Assembly: GCA_963966185.1 (NCBI GenBank)
Contig: CAWZYM010000327.1
Location: 472,501 to 536,500, forward strand
Direction of reading: 5' to 3'
DNA from: Rhabditoides inermis
Lineage: Eukaryota; Nematoda; Chromadorea; Rhabditida; Rhabditidae
DNA: 64,000 nucleotides
Shown: positions 1-11,713 of the stretch, in pieces
Layout: each line of letters opens with the position of its first letter
Position numbering within the stretch: the first letter of the stretch is position 1
The notes under the pieces: generated by a model
Told to the model about the DNA's origin: nothing
The model's input: only the letters and a program-made list of their open reading frames with translations
Database searches by the model: none
Program-made: the position numbers and the translations under genes

Positions 1-550
1 AAACGAGTGAGTGTGAGGGTCAGTAGTGGGTGTGAAATGTTGATTTATGAATAATCATAAGTCATCGACTCACGTATGCATACCGCACATCTTCAACTTT
101 ACTGCTTCTGTAGATGCCCTCTTCTTTGAGACACTCGTACTGATGCAGAGCCTCCGTAATCTTCTTTTGGGGATGCAAGACAGACACTCCGCTACAACGA
201 CATTTGAAATTAGATATGGGTTAGTACAGTGGTGTTTTGTTACGTTTACAGCTTACCCATTCTGCAAGAAATGCATGCGCACTCTCTGATGGCCTCGCTT
301 CGACCAGTTCTCAGAGACTAACAAGTTCACATCCGCGTCTATAATGACGAGATTTCGTGAGTGCCAATGAAAGTGGTAAAACAAATATGCCAATAAGTTA
401 CGTTTGCAATCATCACCAGAAAAACTATGCGAAGATTAGCTAGTCCAATATACATAGCATAATCAACCATAGTTCATCCAGGAATGATGCATCGATAAAG
501 AAATAGAGACGAGAATGGGAATGGTAGAAGTCGGAAAAAACATGCAAATA
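1..550. other. No gene recognised at left edge
   Basis: I see no exon chain or RNA gene here. Short open frames exist but show no family resemblance and no consistent splice signals. The region lies downstream of the 3' end of the minus-strand gene that stops at 551. Confidence 0.5.
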
Positions 551-2348
551 CTAACCAATCGACAAAGTTGGTGGAGTCTTCATCTGAGTCATATCCTCCT
601 TGATCCCGAGCCTCTTCATGCGCGACTCCGCCATGCGCAACGTTTGCCGAAGCAAATGCACAGAAGCAAGCGCCTGCTCCCCTCTTCCCTTCTTCGTTGT
701 CGCCTTGTAGTCTCCAGCGACAAGGTCCGCAAAATGGAGTGCAGCCTGCCGGCGCTTCCTGAAGATAAGTGTTGACAAAACGTTAAATGAAATGGCACTG
801 TATTTCCCACCTCTTCTGATCCTCGTCCTTCAACTCTCCATAGTTCTTCCTCATTCGCGGCAACTCGATGGCGACGCGGTCGCCGTCACCCATGTTGATC
901 AGGTACCGAACATCCTCCTTCGTCACGATCGGCTGCTAACAAAATTCTCTTTCTCCCTCTCTCTCTTTCTCCCCCTCCCCTCTCTCTCCCTCTCTCCCTC
1001 CATCTCTCTCTCCCTCCCCCCTCTCTCTCCGCACGTCACTCGCTCTCTCACCTGAGACTTGACGGGTCGCAAACTGCTTCCTCCGTCCAATCCCATGACC
1101 GAGTCGACCGCGTCCATATCCACCGAGCGAGTGATGAGAGCGCACCTCGGCCGGTCTTCCATTTCATCAAACTCGGGCAATCCCGCGCTGTCCATGATGA
1201 CGCTGTTTTGCGACAATACAGCGGGTCCACTGTCATGGGAATCTGTTGATGGAAACGAGCGGAGAGTGGGCATGCGGTTCGGTGAGTGATGGGACAAGAG
1301 AGACCGACTCGAACACGGCATAGTGTCCATGTCCATGTCTCTATCCGCCTGGAACAACTCCGCGACTTCGTGCAGGAACATCTCGTCTCTTCGGGGGTAA
1401 CTGGCTTCTCCTCCTTCTCCTTGTAGCAGCTGTTCGTCCGCATCACCGTCTCCTCCACTCTGAACTTCTTCTCCCACTCGCTCTTCCATCCCATCGTCTC
1501 CATCCAGCATATCCTCTCCAAGCGCGTCCTCCTGTACCGCATCATCGTGGCCATCCAGCTCTCCCACCATATCCGGCTCCTCCTCTTCTGCATCTCTGTC
1601 CGGGGGTCTCTCCTCCTCTTCTCCTTCCTCCACCATCGCCGTTTCTCCGTCCGGAGCTCCCTCCTCTCCTTCATCCACCCTTTCCTCCACAGGATCTGTG
1701 CCTCCTCTCTTCCTTTTCTTGTTCGGTTTCGACCTGCTCCTTCTCCTCCGATTCGCAGCATTTTGCTTCGCCTCCTGCAATTACCCGCATCTAACTCACA
1801 TTTTTCGTTAATCGAACAGCACTTGCAACTAATCAGGCATTGTTTCTTCCCCTCTGTTGTTTCGCAAAAGAAGACGAGACCTTCATTCGAAACGTATTTA
1901 TCCAAAACCATGCACAAATTATAATATATAATACAAAACACAAGAGTAGCGTGGTATTTGAGATAGCGACAGCAAACGTTAACATCTTGAAATTTGACGC
2001 GAAGACAATCTTGTGTGCGTGTAATCCATAGAGTTGCCCAGTTGCCTGAACAAACATCGATGAATGACAAAAGAAACAATGCCATGAAATGCGCCGTGTA
2101 CTAATTCAGAGTGGTACACCCACCTGAGATGGAGGAGGAGGCCGGCGAGGAGCGAGCGGTTGAACCAGTCGATACGGCATTGGCTGAAGATTACGATACA
2201 GTACACACAAAAGACAGCGGCATTGTAATGAAACTCTATAATAAAGATGCCTTACCGTTCCAGTTAGCCGAGCCAGTGGCAGATCATCTCCAGATGAGTC
2301 ATCCTCGACAGCGGTGACGACTGAGCGGCGCCGCCCACTCGATGCCAT
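551..2348 (-). CDS. Acidic/basic-rich protein, 5 exons, function unknown
   Basis: The minus-strand exon model is 2348-2256, 2183-2124, 1774-1052, 932-811 and 758-551. All junctions are GT-AG and the phases join without a break, giving 401 residues. The start is the ATG before ASSGRRRS. Exon 2 encodes a proline-rich stretch. Exon 3 begins with an Arg/Lys-rich run (RRRRSRSKPNKKRKR), which could act as a nuclear localisation signal, and then a long Glu/Asp-rich stretch. Exons 4-5 carry a more ordinary globular or helical C-terminus (around VRYLINMGDGDRVAIELPR and LVAGDYKATTKKG). The intron between exons 3 and 4 is a CT-rich microsatellite. I do not recognise the family. A nuclear or chromatin role is only inferred from composition. 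The open frame and consistent splicing make a real gene likely. Confidence 0.6.
933..1051. repeat. CT-rich microsatellite inside an intron
   Basis: An interrupted (CT)n/(CCCTCT)n tract fills the third intron of the minus-strand gene. Read on the gene strand it is GA-rich and lies between a gtgaga donor and a ttagcag acceptor. Confidence 0.7.
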
Positions 2349-3110
2349 GCCACATGAAACACAACAGTTGATTATGTACACCTCCACAATCCTTTAAAAG
2401 ACAACACAATAAAACACCCAACCTTGTGCGCCGGTGCGGAACAGGATCGGTCGGTGAACAGTCGCGGTTGCGGTAGATTGTGGTTACCGACCAAGCGCGA
2501 TCTAAAATATGTTAATGAAACCATCATCTGCACGAGCATAGTAACAATATAACAAACATATTAAACGTACATGCTTACATTTGTTTTAAATGATAAAAGA
2601 ATAACAAAATAGTGTTCTCACCAGGTGGTAGATGAACACAAATGATGAAATGTCGTAGTCAATTGAAGCGGTTGTAAATACGTATGTATAGTATCGCTTG
2701 AAGGTCTGAGAACTTCTGAAAATAAATACATGAAAAACCGAACAAAATCGAAACAAGAAATATGCTTCTTCAGAGAAAAAAGGCGTGCGCATCAACTAAC
2801 AGGATGTTAAGAGACATTTCATGATACTCTAAATACATATAAGATCATAAAGAACCATAATTGAATTATAAAAACGCAAAATTATGCACATTAAATAATA
2901 AAATACAATAAAAATAAGCATAATAAGATGCAAGAAGCTGCGGAACGAGAGACAATAGGAAAACTGGAGAGCGCAGACGGTTAGACGGTCGCCCTACCGT
3001 AACCCAATACCGTAATCAAATAGTCTAATGGAGCGCACGGTGGACCGGTGAACCCAGACGTACGCTACGCATCAGTTCCGCGTCGCGGTTGGCTCAAGCA
3101 TTTTAGCAAA
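2349..3110. other. AT-rich intergenic stretch, no gene seen
   Basis: This lies between the divergent 5' end of the acidic-protein gene and the left breakpoint of the M8 array. It contains AT-rich sequence and no convincing exon. Promoter elements of the minus-strand gene probably lie near 2350-2500, but I cannot point to a specific box. Confidence 0.4.
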
Positions 3111-3114
3111 ACAT

Positions 3115-3180
3115 GTGGCTGCGAAAGGAATCGGACCTGCGATAAACAGACTGGCCGCGCTCGCTAGCCACTGAACCATG
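3115..3180 (-). repeat. tRNA-like (A-box/B-box) segment at array edge
   Basis: Read on the minus strand this contains TGGTTCAGTGG, which fits an RNA polymerase III A box, and GGTCCGATTCC, which fits a B box, about 35 bp apart. The T stem does not pair well, so it looks like a tRNA-derived SINE piece or tRNA relic rather than a working tRNA. The same segment recurs at 14668-14733 and 25840-25905 in intron 3 of M8 copies 2 and 3. Homology of unit 1 to the other units starts right here. Confidence 0.5.
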
Positions 3181-5025
3181 AGATCATGTTCGCTTATTCT
3201 CCGAAACCGACGTGTGCGTCGCGTGCGGCTACCGTCACGCAAATCAGTGAACGCGCGCCGGGTCGTGACTCGATCTCTAACACATCGATTCAGGAAGTGC
3301 GACTACGGCTGGCTGGTTTCGGGTCGGATGATGTGCCTAGGCGACTGTTACAGCGGGAACAAGTGTCACGACGTCGACATCCCCAGAAAACATCTCAGGG
3401 TCAGCTAGTCTTTTCTTTATTAATGTCGATATGTACTCAATTGCATACTACTTACTTACTCACTAGTAAGCTACTATGTACTCACTCGATGCTTCATCGG
3501 TTTCCAGCCGTGTGAGCACTGTGATCGCAGAAACGGCGGCGCGCGCGACCTCGCCTCGTGTAAAGTCAATGTGAGCGCGCCTTGTGTGTGGCCTGTCCAT
3601 GTGTCCACGTGTTGCAGGCTCTTCCATGGAACAAGAAGAATGTGAAGGAGGAGCTGGAGAAGACGGCCGGCATTCCCAACGCCGACTTCGTGCTGTACGT
3701 GAATGCGAAACAGTGCAAGAAGGTATATCGCTTATTTAAATTTCTGGCGCGAGCCCTATCCTAAGACAAAAGAGGCGAACAGTTGGCAGAAGTGCACCGG
3801 GAACACACAAAATTCGTTTCTCTAGTCAGTTTGAGAGTGTTGATGGAGACATGTCAAACGTCGGACAGCCAATTGGTGCTACGCCCCTTTGGTAACGTTC
3901 CTCTACGGCTCTACGCTACACTGTTAGGGTGATTCTACATGCTGTCTCAGGTCATCATTCAACTTGTCTCAATTATAACCACTTGCCCCTTCTTTTTTGT
4001 TTCTGTGGCATCCGTGACGTCTTCTTTCTGTGACTCGATTCGACTATCTTGAATGCGTTGCAGAGTTCGGCGCTCGCGAGTGCGGCGCACTGTCAGCTGG
4101 AGGCGACGTTCGATCGTCCAATTGCGGGAAACGCCGAAGTGTGCGCGCCTCTTCGAGAAACGTCCGTCAAGGTGAGAAGAGCACAGGGCATTGTGAATTA
4201 AGTGAGTCAGCATGGCGCACCCACGTATCTTCCCGCTCGATTAACGGCGAATGAAAATTGAGTAGTGTATGTTGTTGGATGTTATGAGATCGGTCTTCTC
4301 GTCTCATGTTAGTGACAATTAAATTGAGAAAATGCGATTCTCGACTCGATAAAAAAACGAAGAAGTAAACATGTACTGACGGATGTTGTGTTTAGAAGTG
4401 GAAGGTCATAATGATTCACGAATTGGCACACGCGCTCGCATTCAGCAACAAACTCTATCCCTACTATCGGAAAAACGACGGCACTCCATACATCAAGAGG
4501 TAAAGACTCGGTCAACCTCTTCGGAAGCATATCTAAAGTAATCCGAAGTCATTTTTCTATCGCATTCCGGAAGTAGTTTGATTTGAAGTCTTTTGAAGAT
4601 ACTGACCGCTACTTAAAGTGACAATTTTCTTGATCCGCAATCGGAAAAATTTTGAACTTTGAATTGGCGCGCTTTTCAATTTCTGGCTATAACTATTGAA
4701 CTCGAGATGCGTATCACATAGGGATGTGTTTATCGGCTTATACGACCTAAGTTTATGCTAGAAACTGATTTTCAACTCGAAATTTTACTTTAAAATTCCC
4801 GTCATTCAAGACGTTTTAGACACTTATCTGTGATGTAACCTCACTTTTTACCCACAAGGCTATCAAAATCAACTATTTTTTGGGGCAAAAAATAGTTTAA
4901 AATCAAGAAAAAAAACTCTATTTTTCAGGAAACCTCTAGTTTCGGGGCAAAAAATAGTTTAAAACCAAAAAAAACCTCTAGTTTTTTAGTAGATCTTATT
5001 TGATGTTTCCATTAACATTTCATGT

Positions 5026-5120
5026 GTTTCCATTAACATTTTACGCGACTGCAATGCCGAACCGAAACTGTGATGTTTCCATTAACATTTTACGCGACTG
5101 CAATGCCGAACCGAAACTGT
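5026..5120 (+). repeat. 49-bp tandem duplication in M8 copy 1 intron 8
   Basis: Two near-perfect copies of a 46-bp segment starting gtttccattaacattttac sit at 5026-5071 and 5075-5120. M8 copy 2 has only one copy at the same place (around 16567-16618), so this duplication came after the units separated. Confidence 0.8.
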
Positions 5121-5357
5121 GTTGTTGGGTTTGAGAGACGAACAAGGCCGTCTGGCGAGCGGCTCGATGTATCCGGTAGTGAAGAGGCAGAAGAGGGACG
5201 ACTGGTGGACGGCCAAGGGCAACGTCTCGCGCACCTCCTTCATGATAGCCACGCCGCGCGTCGCACGCGAGACCCGCCGTCACTTTGGATGTGACACACT
5301 CAAAGGTCACACCTCTTTTTCTCTCGCAACCCCTACCCCTCTCTCTTCTATCTGGTA

Positions 5358-5917
5358 TAGTGTTGGGCAGGATTAATCCAAATTTGGATTAATCGTGGAT
5401 TAATCGGATTAATCGGATTAATCCGAATCTTAATCCAAAATCTTAGAAATTTCGGATTTCAGATTAATCCGAAATCCAAAATCCAGTTTTTTGGGGATTT
5501 GGATTAATCCAAAATCCAAAATCCAGAAATCCGGGTTTTGGATTTTGGATTAATCTACTCGTTTACAAATTGTTAAAATAATGTTGTTTTAAATGATGAA
5601 ATTTCACTTTATTTGAGCTTTTAATCTATAACGGCGCCTTTGTAACTTTACAGAAACATCAAAAACACCAAATTATACTATTAGTAAGGCATAAAGATGC
5701 CAAAAAGACAATGTAAAACTTGGATTAATCCAAAATCCAAAGTTTGGATTAATCTGAAAACCAAAATCCAAAAATTTTGGATTTTGGGTTAATCCAAAAC
5801 CCGAAATCCACAATTTTGGATTACGGATTAATCCAAAATCCAAAACCCTGAATATCTGGGATTTTGATTAATCCAAAATCCAAAATCCAACTCGGATTAG
5901 GATTTTGCCCAACACTA
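5358..5917. mobile_element. AT-rich MITE with GGATTAATCC repeats, 560 bp
   Basis: Perfect 12-bp terminal inverted repeats, TAGTGTTGGGCA and TGCCCAACACTA, bound a segment made of degenerate palindromic ggattaatcc/aaaatccaaa repeats. It lies in the intron between exons 9 and 10 of M8 copy 1. The matching introns of copy 2 (around 16850) and copy 3 (around 29990) lack it, which gives an empty-site comparison. No open frame is present. The termini resemble some hAT-type elements, but I could not define a clean target-site duplication, so the superfamily is open. Confidence 0.75.
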
Positions 5918-7376
5918 ATCGACGACCTGGTATTCGCAAACGATTTGCGGATGAATATTCATTCAGGCATGGAGCTGGAAAACGGCGGTGGCGCTGGATC
6001 GGCCGGCAGCCACTGGGAGACTCGTCTCTTTCGAAACGAGCTTATGACAGCCACGTGAGTGAATCGTATGTATATTTCTCGATAGTGTACTGGTTGTTGC
6101 AGGATTTCACAAATCTCGGTTCCTGTATCCAGAGTTACGCTAGCGTTGATGGAAGACAGTGGCTGGTACCGTGTTGATTACAAGTGCGTGGTTGACTTGC
6201 ATATCAAAAGAAGCACTATGATTTTCAGACGTGCCGATCTTCTGCACTGGGGTCGCAATCTTGGCTGCAAATTTGCGGAGAAGAGCTGTGGCGAGTGGAT
6301 CAAGGACCGAAGGGCGGCTGGCAAGCAACCCTCTCCATTCTGCGATCAAGAGGATATGCGATTGAAGTCATTGAACCCAAAATTTTTCGTCAAACTACAT
6401 AAAAGGTATCTGTTTTTTTTCATTTTACCACTTCTTACACAATAACTGTTCAATAAGGTGCTCGGCCAATCGCGAGAGCATCGGTGGTTGTGATTTGGTG
6501 GATCTAATTATGTTCAAAAAACCTGCACCAACCCATCAGTACTTTGAACACATTGCTGGTGTCAAAGATACTGATGTTGCCAACTATGGTGCTTATTACA
6601 GATCACTTTTTGCAGATGGATGTCCGTTTGTGGTGGTGAGTTAACAATATATGTGAAAGTCCATTACGATTTGTTTGTTAAGGACGATAGCGACAAATAC
6701 AAATACTGTTTCACTGCTGACGAAAGCAAGACTGTCGAGTACCTACAAGTGATTGACGACGAAAAGACAGATGTTGGCACATTTATGTTTCAGGAGTACG
6801 GTACCACTTCGCGCTGTATCGACTTTGAGTCGACTTGGAAGAAAAACGGAACGGCTGCTGCTGTCAAACCGACCCAACACCATGGAGGATGCTACAAGGT
6901 TTGATCGCATTCTGTCCGTTTGACTGGTATCATGTTGAGGTCACGTGCTACTCGAACCACCTGTACATCACAGTCGCTGGCACGGCGCACAAATGCCTCA
7001 AGACTGACGAGGCAAAAAAGCTCGCCATCGAAACGGTACACAGTGCTACTTGGGAGTTGTGAACACTTTGCTTCAGACGAAAGATGACACGAGCTACAGT
7101 GGCGCGTTGCTCTGTCCTGCCTATGGCGAGGTGTGCCCGAAGGACAAGTACGACAGGGATCCTGCCGACACGACGACTACCCAACCCACGACGACTACTC
7201 TGTCTACCACGCTAGCCCCAAATACCACCACCATCGCTGCGAAGACCCAGGGCAGCGCGGGCAACAAGACGGTCACCCTGCCGACCGCGGCCCAGCGAAT
7301 GCCCAAGCCCACAAACAGTGGCGCCTTCTTCCAACTTGCACTCTCATTCATCCCCGCCATTCTTATGCTTATCTGA

Positions 7377-7699
7377 ATTTTCCCCTAACCTCGAATTATA
7401 CTTCACAACTTTGTGAAGCCTTATTGTTGATAACATGTGCTGCGTTTATAAAGGGTTCAGATATGACATAACTATAACCGTGGTGGAATCGCGTTCATAT
7501 TCGAATCCAGTAATTCGAAAGTCTTTCAATTCGGTGTTATTGATTATTTCGGATCGATAAGTAGTGGCTCCTCCGTCTTCGAACAGAGGTGAAACTTCCG
7601 TTTTGCATTTCTGAAGGGGAAATATGAGTGATCTCGAAATGGAAAAGAAAAAAAACACATTTCAAAACGCAAGAATAATGATAAAAAGAAAGGTTAAAG
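7377..7699. other. 3' flank of M8 copy 1, no further gene
   Basis: This corresponds to 18300-18600 downstream of copy 2. It probably holds the 3' UTR of the M8 gene. No clear polyadenylation signal stands out, and I see no exon. Confidence 0.4.
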
Positions 7700-8546
7700 T
7701 GTAAGTGATGGTGGTGTGCGAAGTATATGTGTTTATATGTTCCTACGAAACAGAAGGGTGTGGGCGTGATTGATCGACCATCTACTGCAGAGCCTCGCTG
7801 GCGTCGCTTCCAGTGTTCTTCCGATTTGCCGTCTTGGAGATGATGGTACTCTGAGTATACCTTCACTCACTCGATTACTTGAGCGACTCGATTCGTTAAA
7901 GGTAGCGCGGTTCCCATCTTCCTCCAGGTAGTTCGGTCTCGCGCGAACGTTGCCCATGCGGTGCCGTTGCTCATATTCAACTGTTTCGAAGAGGTACGGA
8001 TAGAATCTAACCAGCGGGTAGGTGGTCTCCCGAGTGTCCGTTTAACGTGTCGTGGGTACCACTCAGTGACGGCACGTGTCCATCGCCCATCATCCCTCCT
8101 GAAGATGTGCCCGGCCCATCGATGTCAGAGTAGCGAGCGTCTTCTTCATGCTACAGAATTCAGCCCAGCCAGCGCGTGTCTTCCTGCTTATTTTCTCCTC
8201 GAGCGTGTTGGTGCCGTTGATGAGCCTGCCGAGCTCTCCACAAACTCCACCAGCTCGCCGTCCATCCTTATCACTGCGTCCGGGGTGAACTCAATGTCAG
8301 TGCGGATGAACTGGGTCGGCGGTTGATGCGCTGCTTGGCCTCCTTGCTGGCGTCGTTCAGTTCGTTCAGCATCTGTTCAGTCTCCGACGTCGACTCAGCG
8401 AATGATACGATGTCGTCGGCAAACCTCAGGTGGGAGAGTCGGTGGCCGTCGATGTACACCGGATGGCGAATGTCGTTGTCAGGGATTCTGTCCACGACAA
8501 CAAGACAAGGGAGCATGACTTCAATCAAAACACAAACTAGTCGCAA
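7700..8546 (-). mobile_element. RTE-type non-LTR retrotransposon, 3' fragment (unit 1)
   Basis: The minus strand encodes the core of a reverse transcriptase: an IDGHRLSHLRFADD block with the FADD catalytic motif, followed by a Glu-rich helix (EQMLNELNDASKEA) typical of RTE-like elements. Downstream (about 7700-8270) are broken frames matching the post-RT region seen in unit 2, such as KRTLGRLPTRWLDSYL. A small deletion shifts the frame after the INRR residues. Only the 3' part of the element is present, so it is a dead 5'-truncated copy. Confidence 0.7.
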
Positions 8547-9206
8547 CTAGGAAATAAGGGACTTTTGCATTCCGCTAATATCATACCCTACACGGGCAAA
8601 ACCGTGAAACGGGACCAACTTTTCTCAAGCATCGCTATCACCGAACAATGAGACAATACGAAAAGGAGGAGGAAGAGCTAGAATTCGGAGCGTATGGCGT
8701 CTCCGCGCAGGTGTGTGGCGGGTGTGTGGAAGACGAGGGCGGGTGATTCGGAAATGAAAGTGCCGGCTCCAGACACGCGAAGACGGAGCAGACGAAATCA
8801 CAACGACGCTTCTTTTTCACATCCATCATGCGAACAGCGACAGAAAGTACAGTATTCGTATTGTACAGTATTCACACATTGGTTGTCACATGGTCATAGA
8901 GTAGGGCCGCCCACCAGTTCGCACTTCCTCGCGCAGAGAGGCGCAAGAAACGAAATAGGTTAGACAGCTAGAGAGTGCGAGGCAAAGAAAGATATCGATT
9001 TTTCGAGCGCGGTTGCACCTTTTCTAAATGAGTGCAATAGGTCACGTTTGTTGTTGTTCACTTTTCATTGACGTAAACAAATCTTGTCAATAAAGAATTT
9101 ATTACCAGAACACAATCCAAACATGCGAGCACAGGTACTTGCAAAAACAACAATCATTCAACAATACAAACTGAAATCAATCGATATCAATCGATATCAA
9201 TCGATA
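8547..9206. other. Spacer, no gene recognised
   Basis: This stretch is duplicated almost exactly at 19719-20378. It contains short frames without family resemblance and, near 9178-9208, three tandem copies of a 10-bp word (atcaatcgat). Confidence 0.45.
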
Positions 9207-9289
9207 TCAAACAATAACGACCGGGGAATATAACAACAAAGTTAGATTAACAACAGTGAACCTAGTATAACAACAACAATAGCGTTCAC

Positions 9290-10610
9290 TCGGAGTCAGA
9301 GCCGTACCTAGGGCTGTGTCGGTCTTGCGCTTGGGAGCGCGCTGACTCCGGCGAAGCGGCAGGGTAGAAGAAGCAGCAGGAGAGACGCCACTGCACGACG
9401 GAACGTCTGGGTCCACGTATCCAGACTCCACCTTCACCTTGCCACCACGTCCACCTCCCGAGCCACGTCCACCTCCCGAGCCACGCCCCCCTCGGCCACG
9501 CCCCCCGCGGCCACGCCCACCACGGCCACGCCCACCACGGCCACCACGGCCACGCCCACCTCGGCCTTTCTCCATGGCGCCTTTCTCCATGGCGCATCCA
9601 GTGTCCTCTCCGACGAATCGTCCGGGGTGCACTCCCTTCACGTCCTCTTGGGTCCGTCCATCGAAGTACCGCTGAGCCACCTCCTTGCCGAGACTGTGTG
9701 CCAGCCTCCTCACCTCCTCCTCGTCCGAATCCAGATCCTTGTCCGGCCTGTCCTCGTCTGGCTCCGAGTCCACCTCTCCCTCCTCGCTGTCTTCGTCGTC
9801 CGACTCCAGATCGATGAAGCCACCCACACTCCGATCCACATCCTTGCCCAGCCCCTCCTGCTCGATGTGCTTCTCCTCCTCCTTGATCGCGTGCTCCACG
9901 AACTTCCGCACCTTCTCATCCGGGATCTCCTGAATCGTCTCCAGCGCTGCTTCACCGTCGTCTTGGCGTGGACCTTGTCGCGGATGATGCGCTTGACGAG
10001 AGACCAGTAAAGCTCGATGGGATTGATGTGACAGTGATACGGTGGAAGCCAAATCACCGTCACACCCCTTTCCCTGCAGTACTCGTATCCCACAAACTTC
10101 ATCACCCGCAGGCGCCCTCCCATTTCCGCGTAGTAGGGCAGGATGACGTCGTTGTAGAGCTGCTTGACCGTGAAGGCGGGGTCGTACGGGATGCGGTTCT
10201 TCTCGAGATAGTCGAGCATCTCCGCACGGCGACTGTTGCTTGACGGAATATGAAAACGATTCAATTTCTGTTGAATGTGGAGGTACGGTACTCTACCGTA
10301 GTCATAGGTAGACAACATAGGTATACGGTAGATAACATGGGTATACGGTAGATAACAGGATACTGTAATGGTAATATCAACTGTAATAATGTACCTTCTC
10401 AACCCTCTCGCTGTGATACGGTGCATTGTTAATGCCAAGCACCGGCTTCTTCCCATGCTTCTTCGCCAGGTCCACCATGCGCGGCACGTTTTTTCTCCAA
10501 CCAGTGCATGTACCCTTGTTGGTTCATGTACTGGTGGTAGTCGCCTTCGTCTGTGTCTGAAAATACTAACCGTATACCCCTCTCTCCCTCCTCTCTCCCT
10601 CCCTCTTCAC

Positions 10611-10648
<38 letters not shown>

Positions 10649-11713
10649 GTATATTTCACATAATCAGTGTTCAAAAGAACAGTGGCCCTAAAGAGGGCCG
10701 TTTTGGAAGTCCTAAATAGTCGAACGACTCTTTGAGGGCGCCGAACTCGGAGATAGCTCCGATGAGGATGCACCTCTTCCCCCGACCTGGCCCAGCAGCT
10801 GGTCCATGAGTGAATCCGTCCTTGACGGTCTGCAGCGAATCCTTCAGGGTCAGCTGGTCCACCCAATTCACTCGGTACGTCGCTCCGGCGTGACTCCAAG
10901 TTTTGTCCATGTAGAACGGTATGGAACGAATGTCCGGGATGTAGCCGACCCGCCATCTCGTCAGATAACGAGACACGAATATGACCGCATTCCTATCCGT
11001 CAGGCGCTGATGCCTGATCTTCAGAGCATGCAGAAGATAGCGGAACGTCGACAATGACATCTTCCACGGCTTCGCATTGTCTGAACACACGTTAAAACCT
11101 CTCTCCTTCTTACTCCTTTCCTCTAACCCCCTCTTTTTTACTCACACTCTCACCCACTCACTCACTCTCACCGACTCACTCACCGTCATGCTCCTGCAGT
11201 CGACTTCGCCCTCCGCGCCTGCTCGTCTGTCATCTTCTCATCTCCGTCCGTCCACTCCTTCTCCTCAAATCTGCGCGCCAGCTCATCGTCCTCTGCCAGG
11301 GTCTTCTCAACCTCCGCCTTGAGTGCTGCCACGGTGACTCTCCTGTTCTTCTTGTAGAACCGGTGGTGAATCACGTAACGGATCCTTTAGCGAATGCGAG
11401 GACATGCGCGGCGCAACGCTCTCGCTATCCGTTCCGCGCGGGTATACCTCTTGTATCGCTTATAACACGACGGCAACGCACCCTTGCACTGCACCTTCTC
11501 GATGTGCCGCTCAACATGCCGACGCACTGTATCCGTGGAGAGGCCGGTGAGAGTAGCAGTGAGAGAAAATATGTCCCTGTAGATGAGCGGCAGAGGGGCG
11601 CCGTACTTGTCCTTGAGCTCACTGAGACCTGCATAGAATCGAGCGACTACCATGCCGGTCGACTCACAGACGCGCTGCGAGTGGGAACGATCGACTCGCT
11701 CATTCACGGTCAC
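9290..11713 (-). pseudogene. DDE transposase-like gene with acidic and RGG tail (unit 1), frameshifted
   Basis: Minus-strand exons run from 11713 down. An N-terminal part (11713-11448) has a helix-turn-helix-like stretch (TGLSTDTVRRHVERH). It joins in frame to 11384 onward (VIHHRFYKKNRR). Exon 11080-10740 carries the first catalytic Asp in PFYMDKTW. The next exon (about 10555-10430) has INNAPYHS where this Tc1/mariner-like DDE group normally has DNAPYH, so Asp is replaced by Asn. LPPYHCHINPIELYW near 10020-10060 supplies the final Glu. The C-terminus then becomes Asp/Glu/Ser-rich and ends in many RGG repeats (9435-9570). Frame breaks shared with the other copy occur near 9965 and before the donor at about 11190. 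A homopolymer at about 10490 has 6 A's, where an in-frame reading needs 5. Compared with unit 2, a 1-nt deletion at about 9313 changes the C-terminal end. It is probably inactive. Confidence 0.65.
10609..10646. repeat. (CT)n microsatellite in transposase-like gene intron
   Basis: A pure (CT)n run lies in an intron of the DDE gene. The matching run at 21788-21826 differs in length, one of few differences between the two unit copies. Confidence 0.8.

Larger units (their letters stand above)
3294..7376 (+). pseudogene. Leishmanolysin-like M8 metallopeptidase copy 1, 5'-truncated
   Basis: Exons equivalent to 4-16 of the family are present: 3294-3399, 3508-3570, 3618-3722, 4064-4171, 4396-4499, 5136-5305, 5967-6054, 6103-6183, 6229-6405, 6458-6635, 6794-6898, 6940-7035 and 7077-7376. 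All are in frame with GT-AG introns; two introns are only 41 nt. Exon 8 encodes HELAHALAF, with the HExxH zinc site. Exon 10 gives the third zinc ligand in SHWETRLF and the Met-turn in ELMTAT. The C-terminus has a Thr-rich stalk and a hydrophobic tail ending FIPAILMLI, as in GPI-anchored surface proteins. Exons 1-3, with the signal peptide and pro-segment, are absent: homology stops at about 3111, and nothing like them lies upstream in the window. It is therefore a broken copy unless it uses an unrelated 5' exon. An AT-rich MITE sits in the intron after exon 9. Confidence 0.8.

Noticed and set aside
1048..2085. 345-codon minus-strand frame overlapping the acidic-protein gene
   Set aside because: It reads the same exon out of phase, with Trp/Arg/Cys-rich low-quality composition, and crosses introns that the in-phase exon model removes.
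3115..3180. A functional tRNA gene
   Set aside because: A and B boxes are present, but the T stem and acceptor stem do not pair, and no sensible anticodon arm could be drawn. It is kept as a tRNA-like repeat.
3178..3408. Arg-rich frame beginning MRSCSL in all three units
   Set aside because: Only its last third is M8 exon 4, which starts after the cag at 3293. The Arg-rich start lies in intron 3 next to the tRNA-like segment.
9439..9675. Pro/Arg-rich plus-strand frame
   Set aside because: It is the mirror of the RGG-coding repeats of the minus-strand transposase-like gene. The low-complexity composition explains the open frame.
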